Shown: positions 44,519 to 54,300 of the stretch, piece after piece | How positions within the stretch are numbered: position 1 is the first letter of the stretch | How the letters are laid out: each line of letters opens with the position of its first letter | DNA from: Myxococcota bacterium | GTDB lineage: Bacteria; Myxococcota_A; UBA9160; UBA6930 | DNA: 64,000 nt | NCBI GenBank assembly: GCA_028285625.1 | Contig: JANQOX010000025.1 | Span: forward strand, 1-64,000 | Direction of reading: 5' to 3' | Position numbers and translations under genes: made by a program | The notes under the pieces: model-generated | Database searches by the model: none | Told to the model about the DNA's origin: nothing | The model's input: only the letters and a program-made list of their open reading frames with translations

Positions 44519-45535
44519 TCAGCCCATCGGGTAGAGGATCTCCTTGGAGACCTCGTCGATGGCGGCGCAGACGGCGTCGTCCAGGACCAGGTCCCTCGCC
44601 GCGAAGATCTCGGGCAGCTGATCCTCGTGGGTCGCCCCGACGATCGTGGACGCCACGAACCGGTGCTGCTTGGACCAGGCGGTCGCCAGCGTGACGACGG
44701 ACATGCCCGCCTCCTGGGCGATCGCCTGGAAGCGTTCGGTCGCGGTGAGCGAGCGTTCGTTCACGAACCGCTTGACCTGGGCGGCCTGCCGACCGCCCAT
44801 GCCGAGATAGCGAGAGAAGCGCGCACCCTCGGGCGTGGCGCCGCCCAGGTACTTGCCGCTCAGCACGCCCCCGGCGAGCGGGGAGTACGGGATCAGGCTC
44901 ACGTTCTCCTGGCGGCAGACCTGGGCCAGCTCGTCCTCGAAGCGCCGGTTGTTCAGGCTGAAGTTGTTCTGGATGGTTTCGTAGCGGGCCTTGCCGAGCC
45001 TGCGCGACGCCTCGAGGCTCTTCATGAGCCCCCAGCTGGTCTCGTTGCTGCATCCGAGCACGCGGATCTTGCCGGCGCGGACCAGGTCGTCGAGCGTCTC
45101 CATGGTCTCGTCGTAGGCGGTGCCGTGATCGGGCCAGTGGGTCTGGTAGAGGTCGACGTAGTCGGTGCCCAGCCGCTTGAGGCTGCCCTCGAGGGCGCGC
45201 ACGATGTTGTGACGATCGAGCGCGGTCATGCCGGCGCGCTGGGAGGCCTTGAGCCACCCGTGGCTCGGGCCGCACACCTTGGTGGCCAGAATGACGGCGT
45301 CGCGGTCCTTGGTGCGCAGCCACTTGCCGAGGATCTCCTCCGTCTGGCCGGCCCACTTGGGATCGGGCGGCACGGGGTAGTTCTCGGCCGTGTCGTAGAA
45401 GTTGATGCCGGCTTCGAACGAGTGGTCGAGGATGCGCAGCGACATCTTCTCGTCGGCCTGCGCGCCGAACGTCATCGTGCCCATGCAGATGTCGGAGACG
45501 TAGATGGGGCTTCGGCCGAGTCGTCGCGTACGCAT
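44519..45535 (-). CDS. Aldo/keto reductase
   Basis: A 338-residue TIM-barrel NADPH reductase of the Kv-beta/YajO-like subfamily. Catalytic Asp and Tyr in F-Y-D-T-A-E-N-Y, Lys in A-T-K-V, His in Y-Q-T-H-W-P. ATG 45535 has AGGAGA upstream, which rules out the longer upstream frame. A second member lies at 48572-49567. Confidence 0.87.
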   Translation of the reverse strand: MRTRRLGRSPIYVSDICMGTMTFGAQADEKMSLRILDHSFEAGINFYDTAENYPVPPDPKWAGQTEEILGKWLRTKDRDAVILATKVCGPSHGWLKASQRAGMTALDRHNIVRALEGSLKRLGTDYVDLYQTHWPDHGTAYDETMETLDDLVRAGKIRVLGCSNETSWGLMKSLEASRRLGKARYETIQNNFSLNNRRFEDELAQVCRQENVSLIPYSPLAGGVLSGKYLGGATPEGARFSRYLGMGGRQAAQVKRFVNERSLTATERFQAIAQEAGMSVVTLATAWSKQHRFVASTIVGATHEDQLPEIFAARDLVLDDAVCAAIDEVSKEILYPMG

Positions 45536-45629
45536 GCGGATTCTCCTGGGGTGCGGGGCTCCCCACCGTACCGGGTTGCCCCGCGCCTCGCTCGGGGGCG
45601 ATGGCTGCGGCCGGCCCGCGGGCCGGTCG

Positions 45630-46076
45630 TCAGCGAGGCGCGAGCCGGAACAGGTAGGCCTCGTCGACGTTGCCGTTGCGCGGACGGCGTCCGTACTTGA
45701 CGTCGTAGGCGTCGCTGAACCGGTCGAACTCCTCCTGGGTCTCGACGCGGGTCGAGGCCAACTCGTAGATGCTCTCGTCGACTTGGAGGCGCACGTCGGG
45801 GTTGGCTTCCATGTTCTCGACCCAGGTGGCACGGCTGGCGCCGGCGTGGACGTAGAGGTTCTCGCCCAGCGCGATCACCCAGATGTTCACGCTGTACGGG
45901 TCGTCGCCCCCGGTTTCGAGCTGGATCGTGTCCACCTCGTCCGTGAAGGCCCAACTCTCGGGAATGGCGGCCGGCGTGCCGTCGAGCTCGCCACCGGGGA
46001 ACAGGACGAAGGGCTTGCTGCAGGCGACACCCAGGACGATCCACGGAGCCAGGAGCAGTGCGGTTCGGCGAGTCAT
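45630..46076 (-). CDS. Lipoprotein with FMN/F420 split-barrel-like domain
   Basis: A 148-residue protein with a lipoprotein signal ending L-G-V-A-C (Cys19). The mature part has V-N-I-W-V-I-A-L-G-E-N-L-Y-V-H-A-G, then T-W-V-E-N-M-E-A-N-P-D-V-R-L, the arrangement seen in nitroreductase/PNPOx-like split barrels (strand, Trp-containing loop, N-P-x-V). Such folds are normally cytoplasmic cofactor binders, so an outer-membrane lipoprotein version is unusual. AGGAGA precedes the ATG. Confidence 0.65.
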   Translation of the reverse strand: MTRRTALLLAPWIVLGVACSKPFVLFPGGELDGTPAAIPESWAFTDEVDTIQLETGGDDPYSVNIWVIALGENLYVHAGASRATWVENMEANPDVRLQVDESIYELASTRVETQEEFDRFSDAYDVKYGRRPRNGNVDEAYLFRLAPR

Positions 46077-46118
46077 CGGTTCTCCTCGTGTGCGGAGGCG
46101 GAGTCCTGGAGGGGCCGG

Positions 46119-47234
46119 TCAGAACCCCGAGAGCGTGGCGTAGCGGTCGCGGTGGAAAGCCTGGTTGCCGAAGGTGGCTTCCAGGGCTCGCGCCCGCTTC
46201 AGGTAGAGCCCGGCATCGAACTCGTCCGTCATGCCGATGCCGCCGTGGATCTGGATCAGCTCGTTCGACATGTGGTGCAGGAAGTCGCCGGCCTTGGCCT
46301 TGGCCAGGGAGCAGAGCCGGGGCACGTCGTCGGCGCCCGCATCGATGGCCTGGAGCGCGGCCTCCACGCACGAGCGCGTCATCTCCATCTCGGTGTAGAG
46401 CGCCGCCGCCCGGTGGCCCAGGGCCTGGAACGACCCGATCACCTGGCCGAACTGCACGCGGTTCTTCAGGTAGTCGAGCGTCATGTCGAACGCCTGGCTC
46501 GCGGTGCCGAGCATCTCGGCGGCCAGGCCGGCACGCGCGCGGTCGAGCGTGGCCTCGAGTACGTCGGCGCCGGGCCCGCCCGTGAGCTGGGCGTCGGCGG
46601 CGACCTCGACACCGGCGAACGCGATGTTGGCGTAGCCGCGGCTGTCGGTGGTGGCGAGGCGCGTGCGGGTGAGGCCCGGCGCATCGGCCGGGACCAGGAA
46701 CAGGCCCGTGCCGTCGTCGGTCGCGGCGGCGACGAGGAAGACGTCCGCCGCCATGCCCTCGAGCACGTGGCTCTTGTCGCCCGTGATCCGGAAGCCGCTG
46801 CCCTTGGCTTCGGCCCGGGTCGCGAGTTGCGTCGGCGCGTGACGCGGGCCCTCGTCGACGGCGAGGGTCACGATGGCCGCGCCCTCCGCGATCTGCGGGA
46901 GCCACTGCTCCTTCTGCGCGTCGGTCCCACCCAGCTCGAGGGCGCTCGCGGCGACGAGACCCGAGGCCAGCAGCGGAGAGGCCGTGAGCTGTCGACCGAG
47001 CTCTTCGAGCAGCACCCCGAAGGTGAGGGCGCCCATTTCGGCTCCGCCGAAGGTCTCGGGCACCATGGTTCCCGCCCATCCCATCTCGGCGATGCTGCCC
47101 CAGGTGGCCTTGTCGAAGCCCAGCGGGTTGCCGCTGTCCCGCATCTCTCGGAACCGGGCGACCGGTGCCTCGTCTCTCGCCCAGGCGCGTGCCTGCTCCT
47201 GAAGGAGGGCCTGTTCTTCGGTCAATGCTGCCAT
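46119..47234 (-). CDS. Acyl-CoA dehydrogenase, beta-type partner
   Basis: A 371-residue acyl-CoA dehydrogenase-fold protein. The C-terminal I-H-G-G-I-G-M-T-D-E helix that binds FAD is clear. It starts 6 bases after another acyl-CoA dehydrogenase gene. Adjacent unequal pairs of this kind form alpha2beta2 enzymes in steroid and side-chain degradation, with one chain often lacking the catalytic glutamate. Which chain carries the base here was not resolved. Confidence 0.82.
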   Translation of the reverse strand: MAALTEEQALLQEQARAWARDEAPVARFREMRDSGNPLGFDKATWGSIAEMGWAGTMVPETFGGAEMGALTFGVLLEELGRQLTASPLLASGLVAASALELGGTDAQKEQWLPQIAEGAAIVTLAVDEGPRHAPTQLATRAEAKGSGFRITGDKSHVLEGMAADVFLVAAATDDGTGLFLVPADAPGLTRTRLATTDSRGYANIAFAGVEVAADAQLTGGPGADVLEATLDRARAGLAAEMLGTASQAFDMTLDYLKNRVQFGQVIGSFQALGHRAAALYTEMEMTRSCVEAALQAIDAGADDVPRLCSLAKAKAGDFLHHMSNELIQIHGGIGMTDEFDAGLYLKRARALEATFGNQAFHRDRYATLSGF

Positions 47235-47240
47235 CTTCGT

Positions 47241-48461
47241 CTAGCCCCGCTGCGTGTTCTCGGGGAGCCCGAGGATGTTCTTGGCGATGATGTTGTTCTG
47301 GATCTCGAAAGACCCTCCGTAGATCGACATGGCCTTTCCCGAGAGCCAGGTGCGGACCGCGACGAGTTCCTCGCGTTCGAACCCCTCGCCCTCCCAGCCC
47401 AGGCCCTGATGGCCCATGATCTCGAGGGTGAGTTCGGCGCGCTGCTGGGCGACCCGAGAGGCGGCGTTCTTGAGGATGGACGCGGCGGCGCTCACCTTCG
47501 CGTTGCCCCGAGCCTCTGCCGCGATCCGCGCGAGCGTGAGCCCGTGGGCCTTGGCCTCCATCAGGTGGTCGGCCAGCCGACCGCGAAGGTCTGCGTCGGC
47601 CAGGCGGCCGGCGTCGTCGGTGCCGACGTAGCGCTTGGCCACCTCGCCCAGGGACCTGCGCGGACCGCCGCCCATCCCCGAGGTGGCGCCGGTCTGGCTG
47701 GCGCGCTCGTGCTGGAGCAGGCGCTTGCCCACGGTCCAGCCGGCGTTGAGCTCGCCGAGCATTTCGTCCTTCTCGGCGCGAGCGTCGTTGAAGAAGGTCT
47801 CGCAGAAGGGAGAGGCGCCGCCGATCAGACGGATCGGCCGGGTCTCGATGCCGGGCTGGTCCATGTCGATCATCAGGAAGCTGATGCCGTCGCGCTTGGG
47901 TGCGTCCGGGTCGGTGCGCACGAGCACGCCACACCAGTCGGAGACGTCGGCGCCCGAGGTCCAGGTCTTCTGGCCATTGACCACCCAGTGGTCTCCGGCG
48001 TCCTCGGCGCGGGTGGCCAAGGAGGCGAGGTCCGAGCCGGCGTTCGGCTCCGAGTAGCCGAGGGACCAGAACACCTCGCCGCGGCAGATGCGCGGGATGT
48101 GGCGCTTCTTCTGCGCCTCGGTTCCGTACTCGAGGATGGTGGGACCCACCATGGTGATGCCCATGCCCGTCGTCCGGATCAGGGGATTGAAGGCGCCCGC
48201 GGCGTCGAGCTCCTGGTTCAGGACCTGCGCCTCGAGTTGGCTGAGGCCGCCGCCGCCGTACTCGGCCGGCCAGGTCGGCGTGGCCCAGCCCTGCTCGCCG
48301 AGGCGCCTGCCCCAGGCGAGGGCCTCGGTCTCTGCCGCATCGAGGGTCTCGCCCGCCATGACGGCCGCGGCGCGGCCGGTCAGCGAGGGCGGAAAGTGCT
48401 CTGCGATCCAGGTACGTGCTTTCGCGCGGAACGCCTCGAGCGCGTCGGGGGTCTCTGCCAT
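47241..48461 (-). CDS. Acyl-CoA dehydrogenase, alpha-type partner
   Basis: A 406-residue acyl-CoA dehydrogenase. Motifs: L-G-Y-S-E-P-N-A-G-S-D-L for FAD/substrate and the C-terminal S-I-Y-G-G-S-F-E-I-Q-N-N-I-I-A-K helix. GGAGG precedes the ATG. It leads the minus-strand pair with 46119-47234. The upstream gap contains TATCAT on the minus strand (48499-48494), a fair -10 box with no clear -35. Confidence 0.86.
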   Translation of the reverse strand: MAETPDALEAFRAKARTWIAEHFPPSLTGRAAAVMAGETLDAAETEALAWGRRLGEQGWATPTWPAEYGGGGLSQLEAQVLNQELDAAGAFNPLIRTTGMGITMVGPTILEYGTEAQKKRHIPRICRGEVFWSLGYSEPNAGSDLASLATRAEDAGDHWVVNGQKTWTSGADVSDWCGVLVRTDPDAPKRDGISFLMIDMDQPGIETRPIRLIGGASPFCETFFNDARAEKDEMLGELNAGWTVGKRLLQHERASQTGATSGMGGGPRRSLGEVAKRYVGTDDAGRLADADLRGRLADHLMEAKAHGLTLARIAAEARGNAKVSAAASILKNAASRVAQQRAELTLEIMGHQGLGWEGEGFEREELVAVRTWLSGKAMSIYGGSFEIQNNIIAKNILGLPENTQRG

Positions 48462-48571
48462 CTCTCATCCTCCGGGGGTCGACGAACCGAACCATGATAC
48501 TTGTTCTATCGTGCCCTGGCTGCGGCCCTGGGGCCGCATTGGCGCGCGTCACGCGCCCAGGGAGGCCCTCG

Positions 48572-49567
48572 ATGAAGTACCGGTTGATGGGAAGCAGCGG
48601 CCTGCGCGTCTCGGAACTCGCACTCGGCGCCATGACCTTCGGCGCGCGGGAGTGGGGCGTCGAGCGGGAGGAGAGCCGCAGCGTCTACGACGGCTTTCGT
48701 GAAGCCGGGGGCAACTTCATCGACACCGCCAACATCTACAGCGAGGGGCGCAGCGAGACCTACCTGGGCGAGTTCATGGCGGACGAACGGGAGCGGATCG
48801 TCCTGGCGACGAAGTACACGGGCGGAACCCGTCGTCGCGACGTGAACGCCGTGGGCAACAACCGCAAGAACATGATGGACTCGGTCCATGCCAGCTTGAA
48901 GCGGTTGGGGACGGACTACATCGATCTCTACTGGGTCCACGCGCGCGACTTCCTGACGCCCATCGACGAGGTCATGCGCGGGCTCGACGATCTGGTCACC
49001 CAGGGCAAGGTGCTCTACGTCGGGGTGTCGGACACGCCGGCGTGGGAGGTCGCGCGTGCCAACACGCTGGCCGAGCTTCGCGGGTGGTCGCGGTTCGTCG
49101 GGCTCCAGATCCGCTACAGCCTGCTCGATCGCGCCGTCGAACGGGATCTGCTGCCCATGGCCAAGGCGATGGACCTGACCGTGACGCCGTGGGACACCCT
49201 GGGCTCCGGCGTCCTCACGGGCAAGTACAACCGCGATGCCGAGGCGGGGGGGCGCGCGGCGCTGCGCGGCGAGATCCCCGAGCGCGACCTCGCGATTGCT
49301 GCCGAGGTCGTGGCGATCGCCCAGGAGATCGGCCGCAGCCCGGCCCAGGTGGCGTTGCAGTGGGTGATCGGCGGCGAGGGGGTGATCGTGCCGCTGGTGG
49401 GCGCGCGGACGCGCCAGCAACTGGACGACAACCTCGGGTGTCGGGAATTCGAGCTCGAGCCCGCCCAGCGCGCGCGCCTGGACGAGGCCAGCCGCATCGA
49501 ACTGGGCTTCCCTCACGACTTCCTGCGCGAGCGGATGCCGCGCGGTGTCGAGGACCACCGCGCCTAG
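48572..49567 (+). CDS. Aldo/keto reductase
   Basis: A 331-residue NADPH-dependent reductase. F-I-D-T-A-N-I-Y holds Asp and Tyr, A-T-K-Y holds Lys, and Y-W-V-H-A holds His. ATG 48572 follows GGGAGG. It is divergent from the acyl-CoA dehydrogenase pair and paralogous to 44519-45535. Its stop codon lies inside the terminator-like stem at 49564-49592. Confidence 0.87.
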   Translation: MKYRLMGSSGLRVSELALGAMTFGAREWGVEREESRSVYDGFREAGGNFIDTANIYSEGRSETYLGEFMADERERIVLATKYTGGTRRRDVNAVGNNRKNMMDSVHASLKRLGTDYIDLYWVHARDFLTPIDEVMRGLDDLVTQGKVLYVGVSDTPAWEVARANTLAELRGWSRFVGLQIRYSLLDRAVERDLLPMAKAMDLTVTPWDTLGSGVLTGKYNRDAEAGGRAALRGEIPERDLAIAAEVVAIAQEIGRSPAQVALQWVIGGEGVIVPLVGARTRQQLDDNLGCREFELEPAQRARLDEASRIELGFPHDFLRERMPRGVEDHRA

Positions 49568-49592
49568 CCGGGCGGTGGCGACTCCCGGCTAG
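49564..49592. terminator. Bidirectional hairpin containing both stop codons of convergent genes
   Basis: CTAGCCGGG (49564-49572) and CCCGGCTAG (49584-49592) are perfect inverted arms around an 11-base loop. The left arm contains the TAG stop of the plus-strand aldo/keto reductase. The right arm contains the TAG stop of the minus-strand surface-protein gene. The 9-bp stem in a 21-base gap would work for both strands, though there is no T run. Confidence 0.6.
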
Positions 49593-51247
49593 CGGCGCCG
49601 CGCGGGCAGGCGTCGCACCGCGAACCACGCCGCGAGCAGCGGCGCGATCTCGAAGCCGAGCCCGCAGGCGCTGCTGGGGGCCTCGTTGTTCCGCCAGGGC
49701 TTGCCCACGCACTGAGGGTCCGGGGCGGTCTGCTGTGCAGGCGGGACGCCAGCCGAGGCGCCGCCGTCGTGGTCGATCAGACCGTCGCCGTCGTTGTTGA
49801 GGCCATCCTGGCACTGCGACGCCTCGCGGGTCCAGCCCGGGTTGAAGCACGCCACGTCCGCCGGGTGGTCGGCCGCGCCATCGCCGTCGTTGTCGAGGTC
49901 GTCGCGGCAGGCCGGAACGTCGCCCTCGAGCACGAGGGTGCCTTCGATCTGCATCCACGGCGCGAAGATCTCGTCGGAAAGGGGGAGCGCGTCCTGGACC
50001 GGCACGCTGAGCGTGACCCGCACACCCGTCGGGATGGCCACCGTCGTGACCGTGGCCACGCCCGAGAGGTCCAGCACCTCGGGGTCGCCGCCGAAGTCGC
50101 GGTCCACCAGGATGGCCGCGCCATCGGCGTCGCCGGATGCATCGAACTGCCCGGCGTCGATCTCGAGAGTGATGCCCGAGAGGTCGACCGTTGCGGTGTT
50201 GGCGCCGGTCGCCGTCGCGGGCAGGACGGCGCTCGACCCGTCGATCTCCCCATCGTCCAGCGAGGCCAGCACCGAGACGAAGCCCTGGTTCAGGATCCAG
50301 TCGAGGTCGTCGGCATCGAGGGTTCCATGGGTGATCTCGACGCTCGTCGCGACGACTCCGTGGGTCGGGTCGTCGACCAGCGAGACGGTCGCGTGGAGGT
50401 TGCCGGAGAGGTCGACGCCTTGCGCGCTCTCGAAGAACACGTCGAGGCTGGCCGAAAGCTGTGTGTTCGAATCGTCGACGCCGAGGGTGACGTCGGCGGC
50501 GTTGGCGCGGTCTGCAGGCAGGGCGATCGCCAGCATCGCGACGATGCCTGCGGCGGCCGCGACCGATCCGCGCGCGAGGCGTCGGCGGCGCCACCAAGCG
50601 AACGGAAGCAACACGATGATCTCGAGGCCAAGCAGTCCGCAGGTGGAACCGCCGGCGGGGGTGCTGTTCTGGAACACCATGTCCAGGTCGAGGCCCGTGC
50701 CACCGACGGTCGCATCCACGTGGCCCACGTCGCCCGCCAGCGGCAGGTCGGTGCACTGACCCTGGCCGGTCGCCTGCCAGGCCACGCAGCAGGCATCGGT
50801 GAATCGCCCCGAAGCGAGGGTCCCGCTGGCGGGGGCGATGCGGATCGTGTCGGGGAAGTTGCGGCCGGGCGACGGCGGCAGCACCGTGCACGACACCGCC
50901 TGGCCCGAGGGCAGATCGTCCTGGGTCGCGAAGGTCGCCATGGCCCAGGGGCCCGGCCGGCCCGGGTTCGTCCCTTCTTCGATGTGGAGGTCCGCCGAGA
51001 GCGTCATCTGCGTGGCGCCCACGTTGGCGAGCAGGAAGCAGTTGGTCTGCGTCCAGGGAGCCCCGGCCGCAGCGCGGCTGGTCCAATGCAGGACCTTCAG
51101 CCCCTGTTCGGTCACCGGCGGCCCCGCCACCTCTCCGGTGCACTGCGCGAATGCAGGTGCGGCCAGCGTGAGGGGGGCGAGGAAGATCCCGGCCCACAGG
51201 GCGAACGAGAGCAAGAACGGTAGACGCAGGCGGGGGGTGGCGTGCAT
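49589..51247 (-). CDS. Surface protein with internal and terminal sorting signals (apparent fusion)
   Basis: A 552-residue protein. Residues 1-34 are a signal peptide (P-A-F-A-Q). A first exported domain is followed at 203-223 by C-G-L-L-G-L-E, a hydrophobic helix and R-R-R-R, a complete C-terminal sorting signal although it is internal. A second signal-peptide-like helix follows at once (about 228-250, ending R-A-N-A-A-D). A second beta-rich domain has two D-N-D-G-D-G calcium-type motifs with flanking cysteines. The protein ends with C-G-L-G-F-E, a helix and arginines, a second copy of the same sorting signal. No in-frame stop separates the halves. ATG 51247 has GGAG upstream. Role unknown. 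Confidence 0.7.
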   Translation of the reverse strand: MHATPRLRLPFLLSFALWAGIFLAPLTLAAPAFAQCTGEVAGPPVTEQGLKVLHWTSRAAAGAPWTQTNCFLLANVGATQMTLSADLHIEEGTNPGRPGPWAMATFATQDDLPSGQAVSCTVLPPSPGRNFPDTIRIAPASGTLASGRFTDACCVAWQATGQGQCTDLPLAGDVGHVDATVGGTGLDLDMVFQNSTPAGGSTCGLLGLEIIVLLPFAWWRRRRLARGSVAAAAGIVAMLAIALPADRANAADVTLGVDDSNTQLSASLDVFFESAQGVDLSGNLHATVSLVDDPTHGVVATSVEITHGTLDADDLDWILNQGFVSVLASLDDGEIDGSSAVLPATATGANTATVDLSGITLEIDAGQFDASGDADGAAILVDRDFGGDPEVLDLSGVATVTTVAIPTGVRVTLSVPVQDALPLSDEIFAPWMQIEGTLVLEGDVPACRDDLDNDGDGAADHPADVACFNPGWTREASQCQDGLNNDGDGLIDHDGGASAGVPPAQQTAPDPQCVGKPWRNNEAPSSACGLGFEIAPLLAAWFAVRRLPARRR

Positions 51248-51315
51248 GAGACGACTCCAGCGCAGCAGGGTACACCAATCGGTTTCGTGGCAGGGGGGCG
51301 AGGAGAGGACGGCGC

Positions 51316-54300
51316 TCATGCCGACACCTCGAGTTCGGCGGTCAATCGGTTCGCCGCCGCGGCGAGGCCCACCAGCGCTTTGCGCGTGGCGATGGCCAGA
51401 GCCTCGTCGAGAGACGCGCGGGCCGCCTGGGCCTCGCCGGCCGCGAGCCTTACGCGCGCGTGGTCGACATGGGTGGCCGCGAGCCAGGCGTCGGCGGCCA
51501 TGCCCCGTTCGATGTCGAGCGCGGTCTCGAAATGCGCCTCGGCAAGGTCGAACGCACCCAGGGCGCCGTGCAGCGCTCCCAGGTGGCGCGATGCGGTACC
51601 CGCCGCAACGACGTTCGGCGCGGTGAGGTAGCGCCCGGCGAACGGCTCGAGGAGCGTGACCAACGTCCGGGCATGCTCGACCTGGCCGAGCTGGGCACAG
51701 ACCTCCGAGGCCAGCGCGAGGTTCAGGCCATGGTTCGGGCGGTCGGGCCGAATCTCGGGAAACCCGCCACGCGCCAGCGATTCGAAGGTGCGCCGCGCCG
51801 CCGCTTCGTTGCCGGTCTCGAGCTCGATGGCGGCGAGCCCGCAGCGAAAGGACGCCATCATCGGGTAGCGGTCGGCCGCCTCGCGGGCTCCGGCTTCCAG
51901 TTCGCCCACGCGGCCCTGAAGCCTTCGGAGCGCGCCGAGCTGTGCCGACAGGGCGACCGCAGCGTGTTCGGGGTCGACGCGTTGGCCCAGCTCGAAGGCG
52001 TGTTGGACGAGACCTTCGGCCTCTTGCAGGTCGCCCCGCCAGAGGGCCCGCATGGCCCGGGCCCGCGCCGCGTGCGCGATGTAGAAGGGGTGCCGGAGGT
52101 CGCGCGCCAGGCGCTCGCAGACGTCGAGGTCGCGGTCGATCCCCCGGGCGTCGGCGAGTTCGATGCGGTGCTGCAGTCGCAGGGTGAGCGCGTCGGCCTC
52201 GAAGACCCGCGAGCCGCGTCGGCGCGCCAGTTCGAGTAGCTCCGTGCAGGTCGCCTCGCGGTCTTCGTCGTCGCCCCCGAGCTCGAGGATCGAGCCGCGG
52301 GCGCCCAGCACGTCGAGCAGGGTGGGCTCGTCGCCGAGCCGCCGGGCCATCTCGACCGCCTCGCGGGTGAGCTGGTCCTGGCGGTCGGCCTCTTCCGTCC
52401 AGGTGATCTGGCGGGCCAGCCAGGACAACAGCCGAGCGCGGCGAATCCCATCCGCCGGACCGAGCCGGTCGAGCGCCTCGCGGAGCAGGCCGATCGTCTC
52501 TTCATGACTGTGTGCCGTGAACACGTTCGCGAACGCCAGCGACATGGCGCTGTCGGCGAGCGCCTCGGGGTCGTCCAGTCGGCGCGCCGCGGCGACCAGT
52601 CGCCACCAGGTCCCCGCGGCCTGCTCCCGGCGGCCGGCCCGGAACTGCGCGTCGGCCAGCAGACGCAACACCCGGCTGCGGGCTTCGGGGGCGAGGCCCA
52701 CCGCCTGGTCGGCGATGGTCAGTGCGAGCTCTGCGTCCTCGGCGGCCTGCTCGAAGGCGAGCAGGCGGAGGTTCGTCTCGGCCGCCCGCGCCGCATAGCC
52801 GAACGCCACGTTGGCATCACTTACCGGAAGGGCCGCTGCAAAGTGCCGGGCCAGCTCGGAGAGCACTCGCTCGGGATGGGCGGCGTGAAGCGCCTCGAGC
52901 GCGGCCCCGACCCGCGCGTGCAGCCGGACGCGCTCACGCGTGGACAGGTCGGCGAGCAGCGTCTCGCGCACCAGCGCGTGGGAGAAGCGCAGCGTGGCGA
53001 CGCCGGCCGCCCCGGGGCCGACGATGCGGGCGCGCTCGGCGGGTTCGAGGGCTGCGAGTACGTCGTCGGCGGGCCGATCGAGAGCGCGAGCCACCAGTCC
53101 GAGATCGAACTCCCGACCGACGGTGGCCGCCGCCCCCAGGATCGCGAGGGAGTCGTCGTCGAGACTGGCGAGCCGATGTCGGATGACCTGCTGCACCGCG
53201 GCCGGGATCTCGGGGCCTGCGCCGCCGGCGTCGTCGTCGGCCACCCACTGGGCGACCTCGCGCGCAAACAGGGGGTTGCCATCGGTACGCGCCACCACGG
53301 CATCGAGCAGCGCGGGGGAGGGCGGCTGGCCCACCTCGGCCGCGACGAGCTGGGCCAGGTCTTCGCGGCCGAGTCCGTCGAGGGCGAGCGACAGGCCGCC
53401 GAAGGGGCTGCGGGCCAGCGCGGCCAGAGCGGCCTGGAGCCCGGCCGGTGGGTCCATCTCGACGTTGCGCGTGGTGGTCACCAGCAGGATCGGCGAGGGA
53501 GGCAGCTCTTGCACGAAGAACTCGAGCAGGCGAAGCGACCCCGGATCGGCCCAATGGAGGTCGTCCACCAACAGGGCGAGGGGACGCTTGGCGGCGACCC
53601 GGGCGAGGAACCGCGTCACCCCATCGAAGAACGCGAAGCGCGCCTGCTCGGGGTCGACGTCGGAAGGCGTGGTGGCCGGCTTCACCCCGACGAGCCGATC
53701 GGCGATCTCGGGAACCACGGCGGCGATCTCGGCAGCCGAGGTGCCGAGGCACTGCAGCAGTTCCGGGGTTTCGAGCCCCGAAGCCGCGTCGCGGACGATC
53801 TGCACGAAGGGCCAGAAGGCCGGCTCCCGGTCCCCCTCGTGCCCGCGGCCCTGAAGGACGCGTGCACCTCGCTCGCGTGCGATTCGCGCCAGGCGCTCGG
53901 CGAGGCGGGTCTTGCCGATGCCGGGCTCGCCGATCAGGACCACGAACCGGGGGGTCCCGGCCAGGGCCGCGTCGATCGCCGCCGTGCCCTGGGCCAGCTC
54001 GGGCCCGCGACCGAAGAGCGGCTCCTCGACCTCGTCCGGGGCTTCGGGCAGCGGCGCCTCGGTCTGGACCGGGACGCCAATCTTGAAGCCGCGTCCGCGC
54101 ACCGTGCGAATCACGTCGTCCGCGCCGCCCGCGTCTGCCAGCGCGCTGCGCACCGCCCGTACGGCCTGGGCCAGCGAGGCGTCGCTCACGGCCGTATCCG
54201 GCCAGAGCGTCTGCATCAACTCCTCGCGGGTGGGGGCGGCGGGGTGCCGTTCGAGCAGGTGGAGCAGCAGCTTCATCGGGAGCGGCGCGAGCGCCACGGC

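Noticed and set aside
42303..45566. A 1087-residue minus-strand open frame running through hydratase, monooxygenase and reductase genes
   Set aside because: Only its last 230 residues encode a real protein (enoyl-CoA hydratase). The rest is an out-of-frame reading of two well-supported minus-strand genes.
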